Origin: an uncultured Lachnospiraceae bacterium
GTDB taxonomy: Bacteria > Bacillota > Clostridia > Lachnospirales > Lachnospiraceae
Assembly: GCA_910587765.1 (NCBI GenBank)
Contig: CAJUNR010000025.1
Coordinates: forward strand, 10,583 to 74,582
Direction: 5' to 3'
DNA length: 64,000 nucleotides
In this document: piece after piece, positions 9,348 through 17,878 of the stretch
Numbering within the stretch: position 1 is the first letter of the stretch
How the letters are laid out: the number at the start of each line of letters is the position of its first letter
Translations under genes and position numbers: made by a program
Notes under the pieces: generated by a model
Databases searched by the model: none
What the model was told of the DNA's origin: nothing
The model's input: the letters and a program-made list of their open reading frames with translations, nothing else

Positions 9348-11114
9348 ATGAGAGAGAACGAGAATTTCCTGAACCTGAAGCAGATCTATAAACTGCAGTT
9401 GACGCCGGAACGGAAGGTGGAGGCTTTCCGGCGATTTGTGATCAAACTGAAGCAGCAGAAAAGCTACGGGAGAAGTCTGAGCAGCCGGGATTACTTTCAG
9501 GTGGATGTATCGCTGTTCCGGGAGGAGGCGCTGTACATGAAAGATCTGGATGTGGAAGCGGATACCCACATCCGCCTGACGAAGGAAATCCGTTGTCTGG
9601 AAGAGATGACGGACGAGCAGATCCTCTGCTATTACACGCTGGTAAAGCGTTTTCGCAAGAACGAGCTGGAACGCGCAAGCATGGCGTACGCCAGATATTA
9701 TATGCTGGAAGTAGTGAATCTCATTTATCAGGAGACGCCGGAAGAGGCGTATGAAGTCCTCTTTTCTTTCTGGGAGGCTCTGAACCGGAATAAAAAGGTA
9801 AGCGGCGAATGCGCGGAATATTTCTGCCAGATCTGCCAGCTCTTTATGCTCGCGCATCAGCAACTGATGCCGGACATGCTGCGGGAGCTGGAGCGCCAAA
9901 ACGGCAGAGACTGGACCGGGGAGGCATTCGCGCAGGTGGAGCAGGGAGATTACAGCGGCGCGGCGCGGTTCGTGCAGCAGAATGCCCGTCTGCTGAAGAC
10001 GGAGGAGGTCCGTTCGGATGCGGAAGACGTCCGGTATGTGTGGGAAGCGATGCCTTTCGTGTTCCGGGCGCTGGAGGAAAAGCTCGCGGACTATGATTTC
10101 CGCCATGTAATTATGAACGGATTTTATACGTCGGTATATATTGGTGATTATCCTGTGAAAAATGCTTCTCTGGAGCGGCCGAAACGGGTATCCCTGTCCA
10201 AATATATGTACTATGAATATCAGGAATATTCCGGTTACTGGAGATTCTGGTATTATGTACTGCGGCGAAGCGTACAGGATCTGCTGAATGTGATCCGCCA
10301 GTATACAAGAGCCTGTGTCCGCCGGTATCTGAGGCTGTCCGGCGGAAAATGCACGGCTGCCAGACTGCTGAATAAAAACTACACGGGCGGCGCGGATCGG
10401 CCGCAGGAAGTGGAGCATCTGAAACGCATGGTAGCGGATCCGCGGTTCGAGGCTGCGGTGCAGGAAGGGGTGTCCTCCTTTCTGCGGGAAAATGAGATCC
10501 CGGTTCCGGAGAGAAAGCGGAGAAAAAATGTCAAAGAGCAGGCGGACATGGACTATGAGAGGGCGGCGGCCTCCCCGGCCGTTGACCTCTGCAGGCTGGA
10601 AAAGGCGCGGGCGGACGCGGATCTGGTTCTGGGCATGCTGAGCGAGGGCGAGATTGCCTATGCGGAGACAGAGCCGCGGGAGCCGGAGAACGTACCGCCG
10701 GATGCGGAAGGTTTGGAAGCGTTTTGGATGCCGGAAAACGAACGGTACGGCATCGGGAACGTGTTCGCGGGCACGGAACGCCTGGGTCCGGATTCCGTAT
10801 CGGGGGAGACGCAGGCGGATGCGGAGGTTTTACAGAAGCAGGGAGCCGCGGCGGATGAGAAGGACGGCCTGGCGGACGTCCGCTGGAGTCCGGAAGAGCG
10901 GGAGTATCTGCGCCTCCTGAGAACCGGCGGCGGGGAAGCGGCCGCGGAATGTCTCCGCGCCCTGCAGATGCCGGAAAATATCATGATGAAGCAGATCAAT
11001 GAGAAGGCGCTGTGCCTGCTGGGGGACCTTCTTCTGGAACGGAGGGAAGGCGCGGTCTGCGTCATCGAGGATTATGAGGAAGACGCGGACAGGATAACAG
11101 AGGAGAGACCGTGA
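9348..11114 (+). CDS. TerB_N / TerB_C domain protein
   Basis: A 588-residue protein. Residues about 40-230 match the TerB_N layout: a long helical stretch with DEQILCYYTLVKRFRKNE and a helix ending YYMLEVVNLI. The last 80 residues resemble TerB_C (SPEEREYLRLL, then INEKALCLLGDLLLE, then IEDYEEDADRI). The region between is acidic and variable. TerB_N/TerB_C proteins have been linked by comparative genomics to a DNA-processing branch of tellurium-type stress systems, next to ATPases and helicases, which is the context here. Start at 9348 was chosen because it follows the previous stop with a GAGGAAACG site; an ATG at 9306 lies inside the YjbR gene. Its stop overlaps the next start (TGATG). Confidence 0.78.
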   Translation: MRENENFLNLKQIYKLQLTPERKVEAFRRFVIKLKQQKSYGRSLSSRDYFQVDVSLFREEALYMKDLDVEADTHIRLTKEIRCLEEMTDEQILCYYTLVKRFRKNELERASMAYARYYMLEVVNLIYQETPEEAYEVLFSFWEALNRNKKVSGECAEYFCQICQLFMLAHQQLMPDMLRELERQNGRDWTGEAFAQVEQGDYSGAARFVQQNARLLKTEEVRSDAEDVRYVWEAMPFVFRALEEKLADYDFRHVIMNGFYTSVYIGDYPVKNASLERPKRVSLSKYMYYEYQEYSGYWRFWYYVLRRSVQDLLNVIRQYTRACVRRYLRLSGGKCTAARLLNKNYTGGADRPQEVEHLKRMVADPRFEAAVQEGVSSFLRENEIPVPERKRRKNVKEQADMDYERAAASPAVDLCRLEKARADADLVLGMLSEGEIAYAETEPREPENVPPDAEGLEAFWMPENERYGIGNVFAGTERLGPDSVSGETQADAEVLQKQGAAADEKDGLADVRWSPEEREYLRLLRTGGGEAAAECLRALQMPENIMMKQINEKALCLLGDLLLERREGAVCVIEDYEEDADRITEERP

Positions 11115-12448
11115 TGGAATACAGAATCAACAAGAGAATTGCGAAGACGGTGCTGCACGCGCTGGCGGGCGGCACCGTACCGGACAACGGACTTCCGTAT
11201 ATCGCAGTGGGGCGAAAGGACGAAGTGGCCGCGATTACCCGGGATATGACGCAGGTGGCGGAAGGGTATTCGACGTTCCGCCTTTTGGAGGGTGCCTATG
11301 GGACCGGCAAGAGCTTTATGGCAAAGCTGGTGAAAAACGAGGCGCTTCTGCGGGGATTTGCAGTCATGGAATGCGAGCTGGCTCCGGAACGGAAGCTGTG
11401 CGGTACGAAGAGAGAAGGACTGGAGACGTACCGCTGCCTGCTGGCGCGTATGAGTACCCGCACCTGTCCGGGAGGCGGTGCGTTGGAGGAGGTGCTGGAT
11501 ACGTACCTCTATGACTGTCGGCAGCGGGCGGGAGAAAAAGGGATTTCCGGCACGGAGGAGCTGCTGCAGGAGATCCTGTCATCCGGACAGCCGCTCAGGA
11601 AAAAGCTGGAGGCGCTGCCCCACGGATTTGATTTTTATGAGGTGTTCCGGCAGTATATAGAAGGGTATTTAAAGGGAGAGCCGGAGCGGAAGAACTGTGC
11701 GCTCCGCTGGATGCGCGGAGAGTACCGCAGCCGGACGGAGGCGAAGAAGACGCTGCGGGTGAACGCGGTCATCGGCGACGGGGACTGGTTTTCCTACCTG
11801 AAGCTGTGGGCGGTGCTCGTTCGGGAGGTCGGTTATGCCGGGCTCTATGTGCTTCTGGACGAGCTGACGCAGATTACGAGAAACATCGTAAATTCCATCA
11901 CCAGAGAGCACAATTTTGAACGGCTGCTTTCCATGTATAACGACTGTTATGGCAACGAGGCCAGATATATGGGAATCATCCTCTGCGGGATTCCGTCGTC
12001 GATTCATGACCGCAGACGGGGGATTTTCTCCTATGAAGCGCTGAAAAGTCGGCTGTCCAATTCGGCGCTTCAGGGAGACGAAATCTATCATGCGCCGATT
12101 ATCCGGCTTTCCATGCTCACGGCGGAGGAATTTATGACGCTTCTGGAACGGCTGGAGGACATGCATGCGATGCTCAATGACCGGGGGCGGTATTTTACGG
12201 AGGAAGAGCGGATTCTGTTTGTCAACTATGAATACCGGCGGATCACGGCCGCGGATCATCTGACGCCGCGGGAATTTATCCGGGATTTCCTGACGATTCT
12301 CGACCTGAAGAGCACCGTGCGGGCGGAAGACGGGATGCAGGACTTCCTGGGCGGAGAGAAAAAGGTGGAGATGACCGGTTCCATGATCGGCGCGCAGGAT
12401 GTGGAAGCAGCGGAGCGTCTGGGGAAATACGAAGGATTTACGCTATGA
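11114..12448 (+). CDS. BrxD-like ATP-binding protein (DUF2791 family)
   Basis: A 444-residue P-loop ATPase. Walker A is GAYGTGKSF (about residues 59-67) and Walker B YVLLDELTQI (about 244), followed by an Orc/Cdc6-like lid region. It resembles the ATP-binding proteins called BrxD in BREX type 2-like loci, but none of the other BREX markers (PglX methyltransferase, PglZ) is in the window. The start overlaps the preceding gene: GTG 11111 and ATG 11114 are both possible, and ATG is preferred. The stop overlaps the helicase start by ATGA, which indicates translational coupling of the three genes. Confidence 0.8.
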   Translation: MEYRINKRIAKTVLHALAGGTVPDNGLPYIAVGRKDEVAAITRDMTQVAEGYSTFRLLEGAYGTGKSFMAKLVKNEALLRGFAVMECELAPERKLCGTKREGLETYRCLLARMSTRTCPGGGALEEVLDTYLYDCRQRAGEKGISGTEELLQEILSSGQPLRKKLEALPHGFDFYEVFRQYIEGYLKGEPERKNCALRWMRGEYRSRTEAKKTLRVNAVIGDGDWFSYLKLWAVLVREVGYAGLYVLLDELTQITRNIVNSITREHNFERLLSMYNDCYGNEARYMGIILCGIPSSIHDRRRGIFSYEALKSRLSNSALQGDEIYHAPIIRLSMLTAEEFMTLLERLEDMHAMLNDRGRYFTEEERILFVNYEYRRITAADHLTPREFIRDFLTILDLKSTVRAEDGMQDFLGGEKKVEMTGSMIGAQDVEAAERLGKYEGFTL

Positions 12449-14607
12449 CAGAGAGAGAAGCCTACGGGAGGCTTGCCGATTTTATTCAGGATTATATTTA
12501 TGACAAAGACTGGGAACATCTGAATACCATGCAGATCCGCGCCGTGGAGAAGGTGCTGGAGAAGAAGGATAATCTGCTCTTCACCGCCGGCACGGCCATG
12601 GGGAAGACGGAGGCTGCACTGATGCCCGCGCTGACGGATCTCTATGAGCATCCGGTGGACAGCGCGGGCATTCTCTATATCAGTCCCCTGAAGGCGCTGA
12701 TCAACGATCAGTTCTGGCGGATTGAAGAGATGCTGGCCGGTACCGGACTTGCGATTACCAGATGGCACGGGGACGCGCCGTTTTCCGGGAAGGAGAAGCT
12801 TTTGTCCTGCCCCTGCGGGATTGTGCAGACGACGCCGGAATCCCTGGAGGCCATGCTCTGCCGTCATCCGGAACAGGTGCGGATCCTGTTCTCCGGGCTG
12901 CAGTACGTTGTGATCGACGAGATTCACTATTTTATGGGAAATCAGAGGGGGCTTCAGCTTCTGGCGGTACTGGAGCGAATCCGGCGGATCATCCGGAGGG
13001 ACCCTGTCCGCCTTGGGCTCTCCGCTACGGTCGGCGACGCCGGGAGCGCGCTGGACTGGCTCAGCGCCGGGAGCGGCCGGAGCGGTTCCGTGATTGATTA
13101 TCAGGAGGAACGGCGGCAGTATCTCGTCTCGGTGACGGCGACCCGGATCAAAACGGCGGAATATCCTTCCTCCTATGGCAAGAAGATACTGGCGCAGTCT
13201 CTGGGGAAGCGGGTCCTTCTGTTTACCAATTCCAGAAGGGAGTGCGAGCTTCTGGTTTCACAGCTTCGGCGGCTTGCCGTCGGCGCCGGATATCCGGACT
13301 GCTATCATATCCATCATGGAAGCATCTCGAAATCGCTCCGGGAAGAGACGGAATTCCGGATGAAGACGGCGGAGGGGCCTGTGCTGACCGGGACTACGCT
13401 GACGCTGGAGCTGGGGATTGACATCGGGGATCTGGACGAGGTGATTCAGGCCGCGCAGCCGCTGCGCATCTCCAGCATGGTCCAGCGGGTGGGGCGCAGC
13501 GGAAGAAAGACGCTTCGGTCGAGCATCGCTTTCCATCTGCGGTATTTTGAGGCGGCGGACGGCGCCGTGGAGAATCTGGATCTGGGACTGGTGCGGACCG
13601 TCGCCATGGTGGAGCTGTATTTTCGGGAAAAATATCTGGAGAAAATGAAAAGATCGGAATATCCGATGAATCTGCTGGTTCATGAGACGCTGGCGGCGCT
13701 GTGCGAGCGGGGCTGCCTGCATCCGCCGCAGCTTGCGCAGGCGGTTCTGGAGCTGTCTGTTTTCGGCAGGATTACGCAGGAGGAGTACAAAAGCGTGCTT
13801 CGCTCCATGTTCCGGAAAGGATACCTGAAGCAATATGAGGACGGAGCCATTGGGCTGTCGGACAGCGGGGAGAGAATCTGCTGCAGTCTGGAATTTTACG
13901 CGGTGTTTGAGTCGGAGGACACGTTCAGCGTCCGCTGCAACGGGCAGGAGATCGGAACGGTGGATCGGGCTTACAAAGCAGAGGAATCCTTCTTCCTCGC
14001 AGGCAGGACCTGGCGGGTGCTGGGCTGTGATCTGAAACGAAAACGAATGGATGTGGAGCCGGGAAGCGCCGGAGCGGATATTCATTTTAACGGCAGGGGC
14101 GCGCTGTATACGGACCGGAGAACCATGGAGAAAATCCATCAGGTGCTGGTTTCGGAAGAGCGTTATTCTTATCTGGACGAAGAGGCTACGGAGATTCTGC
14201 AGGAGATCCGGAGGACGGCCGGACGCCTGGGACTTCGGAAGCTGCTGGCGGAAGAGCCGGGGACGGATAACCTTGTGCTCTTCCCGGTGCTGGGAACCGA
14301 TACGATCCGGACATTGTATTATCTGTGGAATTCCAACGGAGTGGTCTGCGAAAAGGTGGCGCTGCGGGGCTTTCTGTACGGACTGCGGCTGTGCTCCGTC
14401 GGCAGGCGGGAGCTGCGGCGGTTGACCGTGCGGATGCTGGACAGCGGATGCAGGGTGGACCGGGATCTGCTGCTGAGGAAGGAGCGGGTAGAAGGAAAAT
14501 ATTTTGAGGTGCTTCCGCAGGAACTCAAGTACCGGCAGTTGAAAGAGGACGCGTTGGATCTTGGGGGAGCGGAAGCGTTCCTGAGAGAGTTGGTAGATAT
14601 CCTGTAA
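12445..14607 (+). CDS. Lhr/BrxHI-like DEAD/DEAH-box helicase
   Basis: A 720-residue SF2 helicase. Motifs seen: Walker A GTAMGKTEA (about 48-56), SPLKAL (motif Ia), TTPESLEA, DEIH (about 157), LSATVGD (motif III, about 191) and QRVGRSGRK (motif VI, about 346). The spacing and the SPLKALI and TPESLE forms are those of Lhr-type helicases. The C-terminal 350 residues hold winged-helix-like and other Lhr-type regions. In BREX type 2-like loci an Lhr-type helicase called BrxHI is paired with BrxD; the same pairing with a TerB-domain gene here suggests one DNA-processing complex. Starts by ATGA overlap with the ATPase gene. Confidence 0.85.
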   Translation: MTEREAYGRLADFIQDYIYDKDWEHLNTMQIRAVEKVLEKKDNLLFTAGTAMGKTEAALMPALTDLYEHPVDSAGILYISPLKALINDQFWRIEEMLAGTGLAITRWHGDAPFSGKEKLLSCPCGIVQTTPESLEAMLCRHPEQVRILFSGLQYVVIDEIHYFMGNQRGLQLLAVLERIRRIIRRDPVRLGLSATVGDAGSALDWLSAGSGRSGSVIDYQEERRQYLVSVTATRIKTAEYPSSYGKKILAQSLGKRVLLFTNSRRECELLVSQLRRLAVGAGYPDCYHIHHGSISKSLREETEFRMKTAEGPVLTGTTLTLELGIDIGDLDEVIQAAQPLRISSMVQRVGRSGRKTLRSSIAFHLRYFEAADGAVENLDLGLVRTVAMVELYFREKYLEKMKRSEYPMNLLVHETLAALCERGCLHPPQLAQAVLELSVFGRITQEEYKSVLRSMFRKGYLKQYEDGAIGLSDSGERICCSLEFYAVFESEDTFSVRCNGQEIGTVDRAYKAEESFFLAGRTWRVLGCDLKRKRMDVEPGSAGADIHFNGRGALYTDRRTMEKIHQVLVSEERYSYLDEEATEILQEIRRTAGRLGLRKLLAEEPGTDNLVLFPVLGTDTIRTLYYLWNSNGVVCEKVALRGFLYGLRLCSVGRRELRRLTVRMLDSGCRVDRDLLLRKERVEGKYFEVLPQELKYRQLKEDALDLGGAEAFLRELVDIL

Positions 14608-14636
14608 CGCCGGCCGGCTTTTTATTTATGCCGCTC

Positions 14637-14801
14637 GGACACCCGACACGGGCAAATCATCCTTCCAGACCCCGTTTGCACTTAATGAGAGGTCGCAGCG
14701 GTATTTATGCCCTTAGGGTACTAAGGCGCGTGAAGAACCGCGCCTAAGGACCGGCGCCTCTCAATGGGTCTTTCAGGATGATCTGCCCGTGTCGGGTGTC
14801 C
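14637..14801. repeat. Structured intergenic repeat, full copy 1
   Basis: A 165-bp element closed by a 26-bp near-perfect stem (14637-14662 against 14776-14801, one mismatch). Inside are a second stem (GAGAGG at 14687 against CCTCTC at 14757), an AGACCC/GGGTCT pairing and a small hairpin with AGGCGCG/CGCGCCT arms. The conserved loop words CCTTCCAGACCCCG, CTTAATGA and TCAATGGGTCTTTCAGGA recur in copy 2 at 29.8 kb. Coding strand is unknown. Confidence 0.8.
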
Positions 14802-14819
14802 TGTAACAAAAATTTCCTC

Positions 14820-14848
14820 TTTACAAACAAACATAAGTTCGGTATAAT
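14820..14848 (+). promoter_or_regulatory. Promoter of the radical SAM gene
   Basis: TTTACA and a perfect TATAAT are separated by 17 bases, 40 bp before the radical SAM start. The structured repeat ends 18 bp upstream of the -35 box. Confidence 0.65.
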
Positions 14849-14887
14849 AGAGAAGAACAAATGTTCTGCGATGGGAGAGGAAGAGAT

Positions 14888-16195
14888 ATGGAATATCGGA
14901 TCGAACAACAGATGGATTTAAAGGAGAAGCTTCAGATTCTGTCAGACGCGGCGAAATATGACGTGGCCTGTACTTCCAGCGGAGTGGAGCGGAAAAATAC
15001 CGGGCGCGGAACCGGCAACTGTATTATGCCGGGGATCTGCCACAGTTTCAGCGCGGACGGCAGATGCATCTCTCTGCTGAAGATTCTCTTTACGAATGAA
15101 TGTATCTTTGACTGCAGGTACTGCATCAACCGCCGGAGCAACGATGTGCCCAGAGCGTCCTTCACCCCTCAGGAGGTGTGCGATCTGGTCATGGGATTTT
15201 ACCGAAGGAATTACATTGAGGGGCTGTTCCTGAGTTCGGGGATTTTTATGAGTCCGGATACGACCATGGATCTCCTGTACCAGACTCTCTATAAGCTGAG
15301 GCGGGAGTATCATTTTCAGGGGTACATCCATGTAAAGGCGATTCCGGGGGCGGACCCGGAGCTGGTCGAGCGGACCGGATATCTGGCGGACCGGATGAGC
15401 GTGAATCTGGAACTTCCCACGGCGGAAGGCCTGCAGGCTTTGGCTCCGCAGAAGCAGCGGCCGAAGATGCTGGCTCCGATCCGGCAGGTGTACCGGCAGA
15501 GGAAGCAGAACCGGCACGAACTGACGCTTTACCGGCATGCGCCGAAATTCGTGCCGGCGGGTCAGTCCACGCAGATGATCGTCGGGGCTTCGGGGGAGAG
15601 CGACTGGCAGATTATGAAGGTGGCGGAGCATATGTACCGGAAATATGAGATGAAGAGGGTGTTTTATTCCGCCTTTCTGCGGGTCAATGAGGACCGTCTT
15701 CTCCCGGTGCTTCCGGGAGGGCCTCCGCTTCTTCGGGAACACCGGCTCTATCAGGCGGACTGGCTGCTGCGGTTTTACGGATTCGGAACGGAGGAACTGC
15801 TGTCGGAGGACAGGCCGGATTTTAATCTGCTGCTGGATCCCAAGTGTGACTGGGCGCTGCGCCATCTGGAGCAGTTTCCGGTGGAGGTCATGCAGGCGGA
15901 CTACCATACCCTTCTGCGGGTGCCGGGAATCGGATACCGCTCGGCCGAGCGGATTGTCAAAGCAAGAGGCCTGGGAACGCTCGATTACGGGAACCTGAAG
16001 AAGATGGGCGTGGTGCTCAAGCGGGCGGTCTACTTTATCACCTGCGGCGGCAGACAGATGTATCCGGTGAAACTTCAGGAAGATTACATTCTGCGGAATC
16101 TTCTTGACGGAAAGGAGAAGCTGCCGGCGGACGCCCGGGATACGTCCGTTTATGAGCAGTTGTCGTTGTTCGATGATCCGCGTTTTTCAGTGTGA
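14888..16195 (+). CDS. Putative DNA modification/repair radical SAM protein
   Basis: A 435-residue radical SAM enzyme. The [4Fe-4S] motif C-x3-C-x2-C is at about residues 71-78 (CIFDCRYC). A second conserved region is GNCIMPGICHSF. The C-terminus has a helix-hairpin-helix type segment (LLRVPGIGYRSAERIVKARG, about 343-362), a DNA-binding feature. This matches the family described as putative DNA modification/repair radical SAM proteins, which are always next to, or fused with, a second protein often bearing a uracil-DNA-glycosylase domain. The reaction is not known. Start at 14888 follows GGGAGAGGAAGAG. It overlaps the partner gene by 23 bp. Confidence 0.88.
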   Translation: MEYRIEQQMDLKEKLQILSDAAKYDVACTSSGVERKNTGRGTGNCIMPGICHSFSADGRCISLLKILFTNECIFDCRYCINRRSNDVPRASFTPQEVCDLVMGFYRRNYIEGLFLSSGIFMSPDTTMDLLYQTLYKLRREYHFQGYIHVKAIPGADPELVERTGYLADRMSVNLELPTAEGLQALAPQKQRPKMLAPIRQVYRQRKQNRHELTLYRHAPKFVPAGQSTQMIVGASGESDWQIMKVAEHMYRKYEMKRVFYSAFLRVNEDRLLPVLPGGPPLLREHRLYQADWLLRFYGFGTEELLSEDRPDFNLLLDPKCDWALRHLEQFPVEVMQADYHTLLRVPGIGYRSAERIVKARGLGTLDYGNLKKMGVVLKRAVYFITCGGRQMYPVKLQEDYILRNLLDGKEKLPADARDTSVYEQLSLFDDPRFSV

Positions 16196-16937
16196 GGACA
16201 CGCTCACGGGGATTCTGACCGGGGTCTACGACGCCTGGGACAGCCGGCTGGGACATGCGCATGTGAGGCTGCAGACCGCATGCGGCGGGAATCTGGAATT
16301 GTTCTGCGAATATGTGACGTCCGAACCGGATCTTGTGAAAGCGGAGAAAGTACTCCGGACCGTGAGAAGGCGGATGGGGGAGGAGGCTTACGAGATGATC
16401 GCCTATGCCGCTTCCTGTCCCGACGACCAGAAAGCGGATGCGATTTACCGGATGATCGTGCTGGGGCTTCATCTTCCGGACGGCAGGGAGATCACCGGGA
16501 TGCTGACGCATCCGCAGGTGCGGCTCGTATTCGAACTTCGGAGAAAGGCATGGCACATCGCGCACCGGTATATGGGATTTGTGCGCTTCCGTGAACTGGG
16601 AAACGGCGTGCTCTTTTCCGCCATTGACGCGGAAGCGGATGTACTGGCGCTGATCGCGCCGCATTTTGCGGACCGGCTTCCGCTGGAGAACTGGGCGATC
16701 TATGACCGGCGCCGGCAGAAAGCGGCGGTTCATCCTTCCGGAAAAGGCTGGCTGATTCTGGAGGACGTGGAGGAGGAGCGTTTTCTGAAATCCGGGGATT
16801 CCGGGCAGGAGGCGGAGTATGAGGTGCTCTGGAAAGTCTTTCATCGCGCCGTCGGGATTCAGGAGAGGGCCAACGGGAGGCTTCAGATGTCGCTGCTGCC
16901 GAAGAAATTCCGGCCGTTTATGAACGAGTTTTCCTGA
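16173..16937 (+). CDS. Radical-SAM-linked DNA metabolism protein
   Basis: A 254-residue protein in the position and with the sequence character (MIRVFQCEDTLTGILTGVYDAW, VYRMMV-like helix, RFRELGNGVLFSAIDAEADVL, KGWLILEDVE, NGRLQMSLLPKKF) of the DNA metabolism protein that accompanies the repair-type radical SAM family. In many genomes this partner carries an extra C-terminal uracil-DNA-glycosylase domain; here the protein ends at the shorter, glycosylase-free length. The start at 16173 lies inside the radical SAM gene, a 23-bp overlap typical of coupled translation. Confidence 0.8.
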   Translation: MIRVFQCEDTLTGILTGVYDAWDSRLGHAHVRLQTACGGNLELFCEYVTSEPDLVKAEKVLRTVRRRMGEEAYEMIAYAASCPDDQKADAIYRMIVLGLHLPDGREITGMLTHPQVRLVFELRRKAWHIAHRYMGFVRFRELGNGVLFSAIDAEADVLALIAPHFADRLPLENWAIYDRRRQKAAVHPSGKGWLILEDVEEERFLKSGDSGQEAEYEVLWKVFHRAVGIQERANGRLQMSLLPKKFRPFMNEFS

Positions 16938-17212
16938 CGGTTTTTCCGCGTACGGGGACCGCGGCCCGGGGTGCGTAGAAGAACCGGACGGTTGACATAA
17001 CACCGGACAAAAATATGCATAAATCTGCTAATTTTGTAAAAAATGCAAAAAAAGAAAAGCCGGAAAAAGGCCTTGAAATGCATAGGTTGTAAAGAAAAAA
17101 CAGGGGGATTTTTTGGGGAATCGGCTTATTCTATAAAAAGAAATGGGAACGTTTTGTGGAAAATTATGCATTTTATACAGAAAAACGGCGCCCGTGAAAA
17201 CGACTCTGAAAT
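16938..17212. other. Gene-free AT-rich stretch before the HPr-like gene
   Basis: No open frame with a ribosome site and no clear terminator. It is rich in poly-A runs on the + strand and leads into the promoter of the HPr-like gene. Confidence 0.6.
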
Positions 17213-17240
17213 TTGACAGATCGGGAAAGATGAGTATAAT
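17213..17240 (+). promoter_or_regulatory. Promoter of the HPr-like gene
   Basis: Consensus TTGACA and TATAAT boxes with a 16-base spacer, about 90 bp before the start codon. This is the strongest sigma-A-type promoter in the window. Confidence 0.7.
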
Positions 17241-17330
17241 TTATTTCATAAACAAATTCATAGACGACCCAGTTGACAGACACGATTTGTAACCGACGTA
17301 TTCTTTGATTTATGAAGGAGCATGATTACA

Positions 17331-17555
17331 ATGAGAGAGACGAGAATTAAACTCACGGTGGAAGATGTAAGTGACTTTGTAAGAGCGGCAGCAGAATGTG
17401 AGTTCGATGTGGATGTGAACTATAATAGAGTTCTGGTTGACGCGAAATCCATCCTCGGTGTTATGAGTATGGATCTGAACAATGTCCTGACTGTGAAATA
17501 CTACGGGGAGAGCGAGCGGTTTGAGCGCTTCCTGGAGAAATACGCAGTCGCTTAA
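17331..17555 (+). CDS. HPr/Crh-like phosphocarrier-fold protein without the active histidine
   Basis: A 74-residue protein with the HPr fold signature around the regulatory serine (VDAKSILGVMSMDL, compare VNAKSIMGVMSL of HPr). The GLHARPA segment that carries the phosphorylated His15 in HPr is replaced by VEDVSDFVRAA, so it cannot be a PTS phosphocarrier. Crh of Bacillus is the known precedent: Ser46 kept, His15 lost, regulatory role in catabolite repression. Whether this protein acts like that is inference. ATG 17331 lies 11 bases after GAAGGAG; an ATG at 17322 is too close to the ribosome site. It is a single-gene unit with its own strong promoter and terminator. Confidence 0.82.
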   Translation: MRETRIKLTVEDVSDFVRAAAECEFDVDVNYNRVLVDAKSILGVMSMDLNNVLTVKYYGESERFERFLEKYAVA

Positions 17556-17599
17556 TGTGCCAGTTTCTATGTTTTGTACCCTATAAATACCCCCTTTAA

Positions 17600-17630
17600 A
17601 GGACAGTTCCCTTGCGGAACTGTCTTTTTC
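17600..17630 (+). terminator. Rho-independent terminator after the HPr-like gene
   Basis: GGACAGTTCC and GGAACTGTC form a stem with a 4-base loop, followed by TTTTTCCTT. Confidence 0.85.
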
Positions 17631-17658
17631 CTTGCTATTGTTCCGACTTGCGCCGCCC

Positions 17659-17709
17659 GGACGCCCGGCAGGTTTGAGCAGCAGCTTTCATCTTCCGCAT
17701 CGGGCGTCC
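17659..17709. repeat. Inverted repeat GGACGCCCG / CGGGCGTCC
   Basis: A 9-bp stem with a loop of about 33 bases between the terminator and the helicase promoter. The arm sequence recurs in the outer arms of the repeats at 20.7 and 29.7 kb, so it may belong to the same hairpin family. Confidence 0.5.
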
Positions 17710-17771
17710 CGTTAGCGTGGGTGTAAAATGTAACCTTCCGCAGGTGGGGGGAGGGGGATACGAACCCCGCA

Positions 17772-17800
17772 TTGTAAATCGTGGGGAAAGTTGTTATAAT
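17772..17800 (+). promoter_or_regulatory. Promoter of the DinG-like helicase gene
   Basis: TTGTAA and TATAAT with a 17-base spacer, about 80 bp before the start codon. Confidence 0.55.
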
Positions 17801-17878
17801 GTGGGACAGGAAGACCGGCGGCTGTGTGAAGCGCGGGTAAGGCGGCAAAATCCGGAGAAGAATGAGGGGAAAACAGCC

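Noticed and set aside
9348..14607. A complete BREX locus
   Set aside because: Only BrxD-like and BrxHI-like genes are present; no PglX methyltransferase, PglZ, BrxA/B or PglW in the window.
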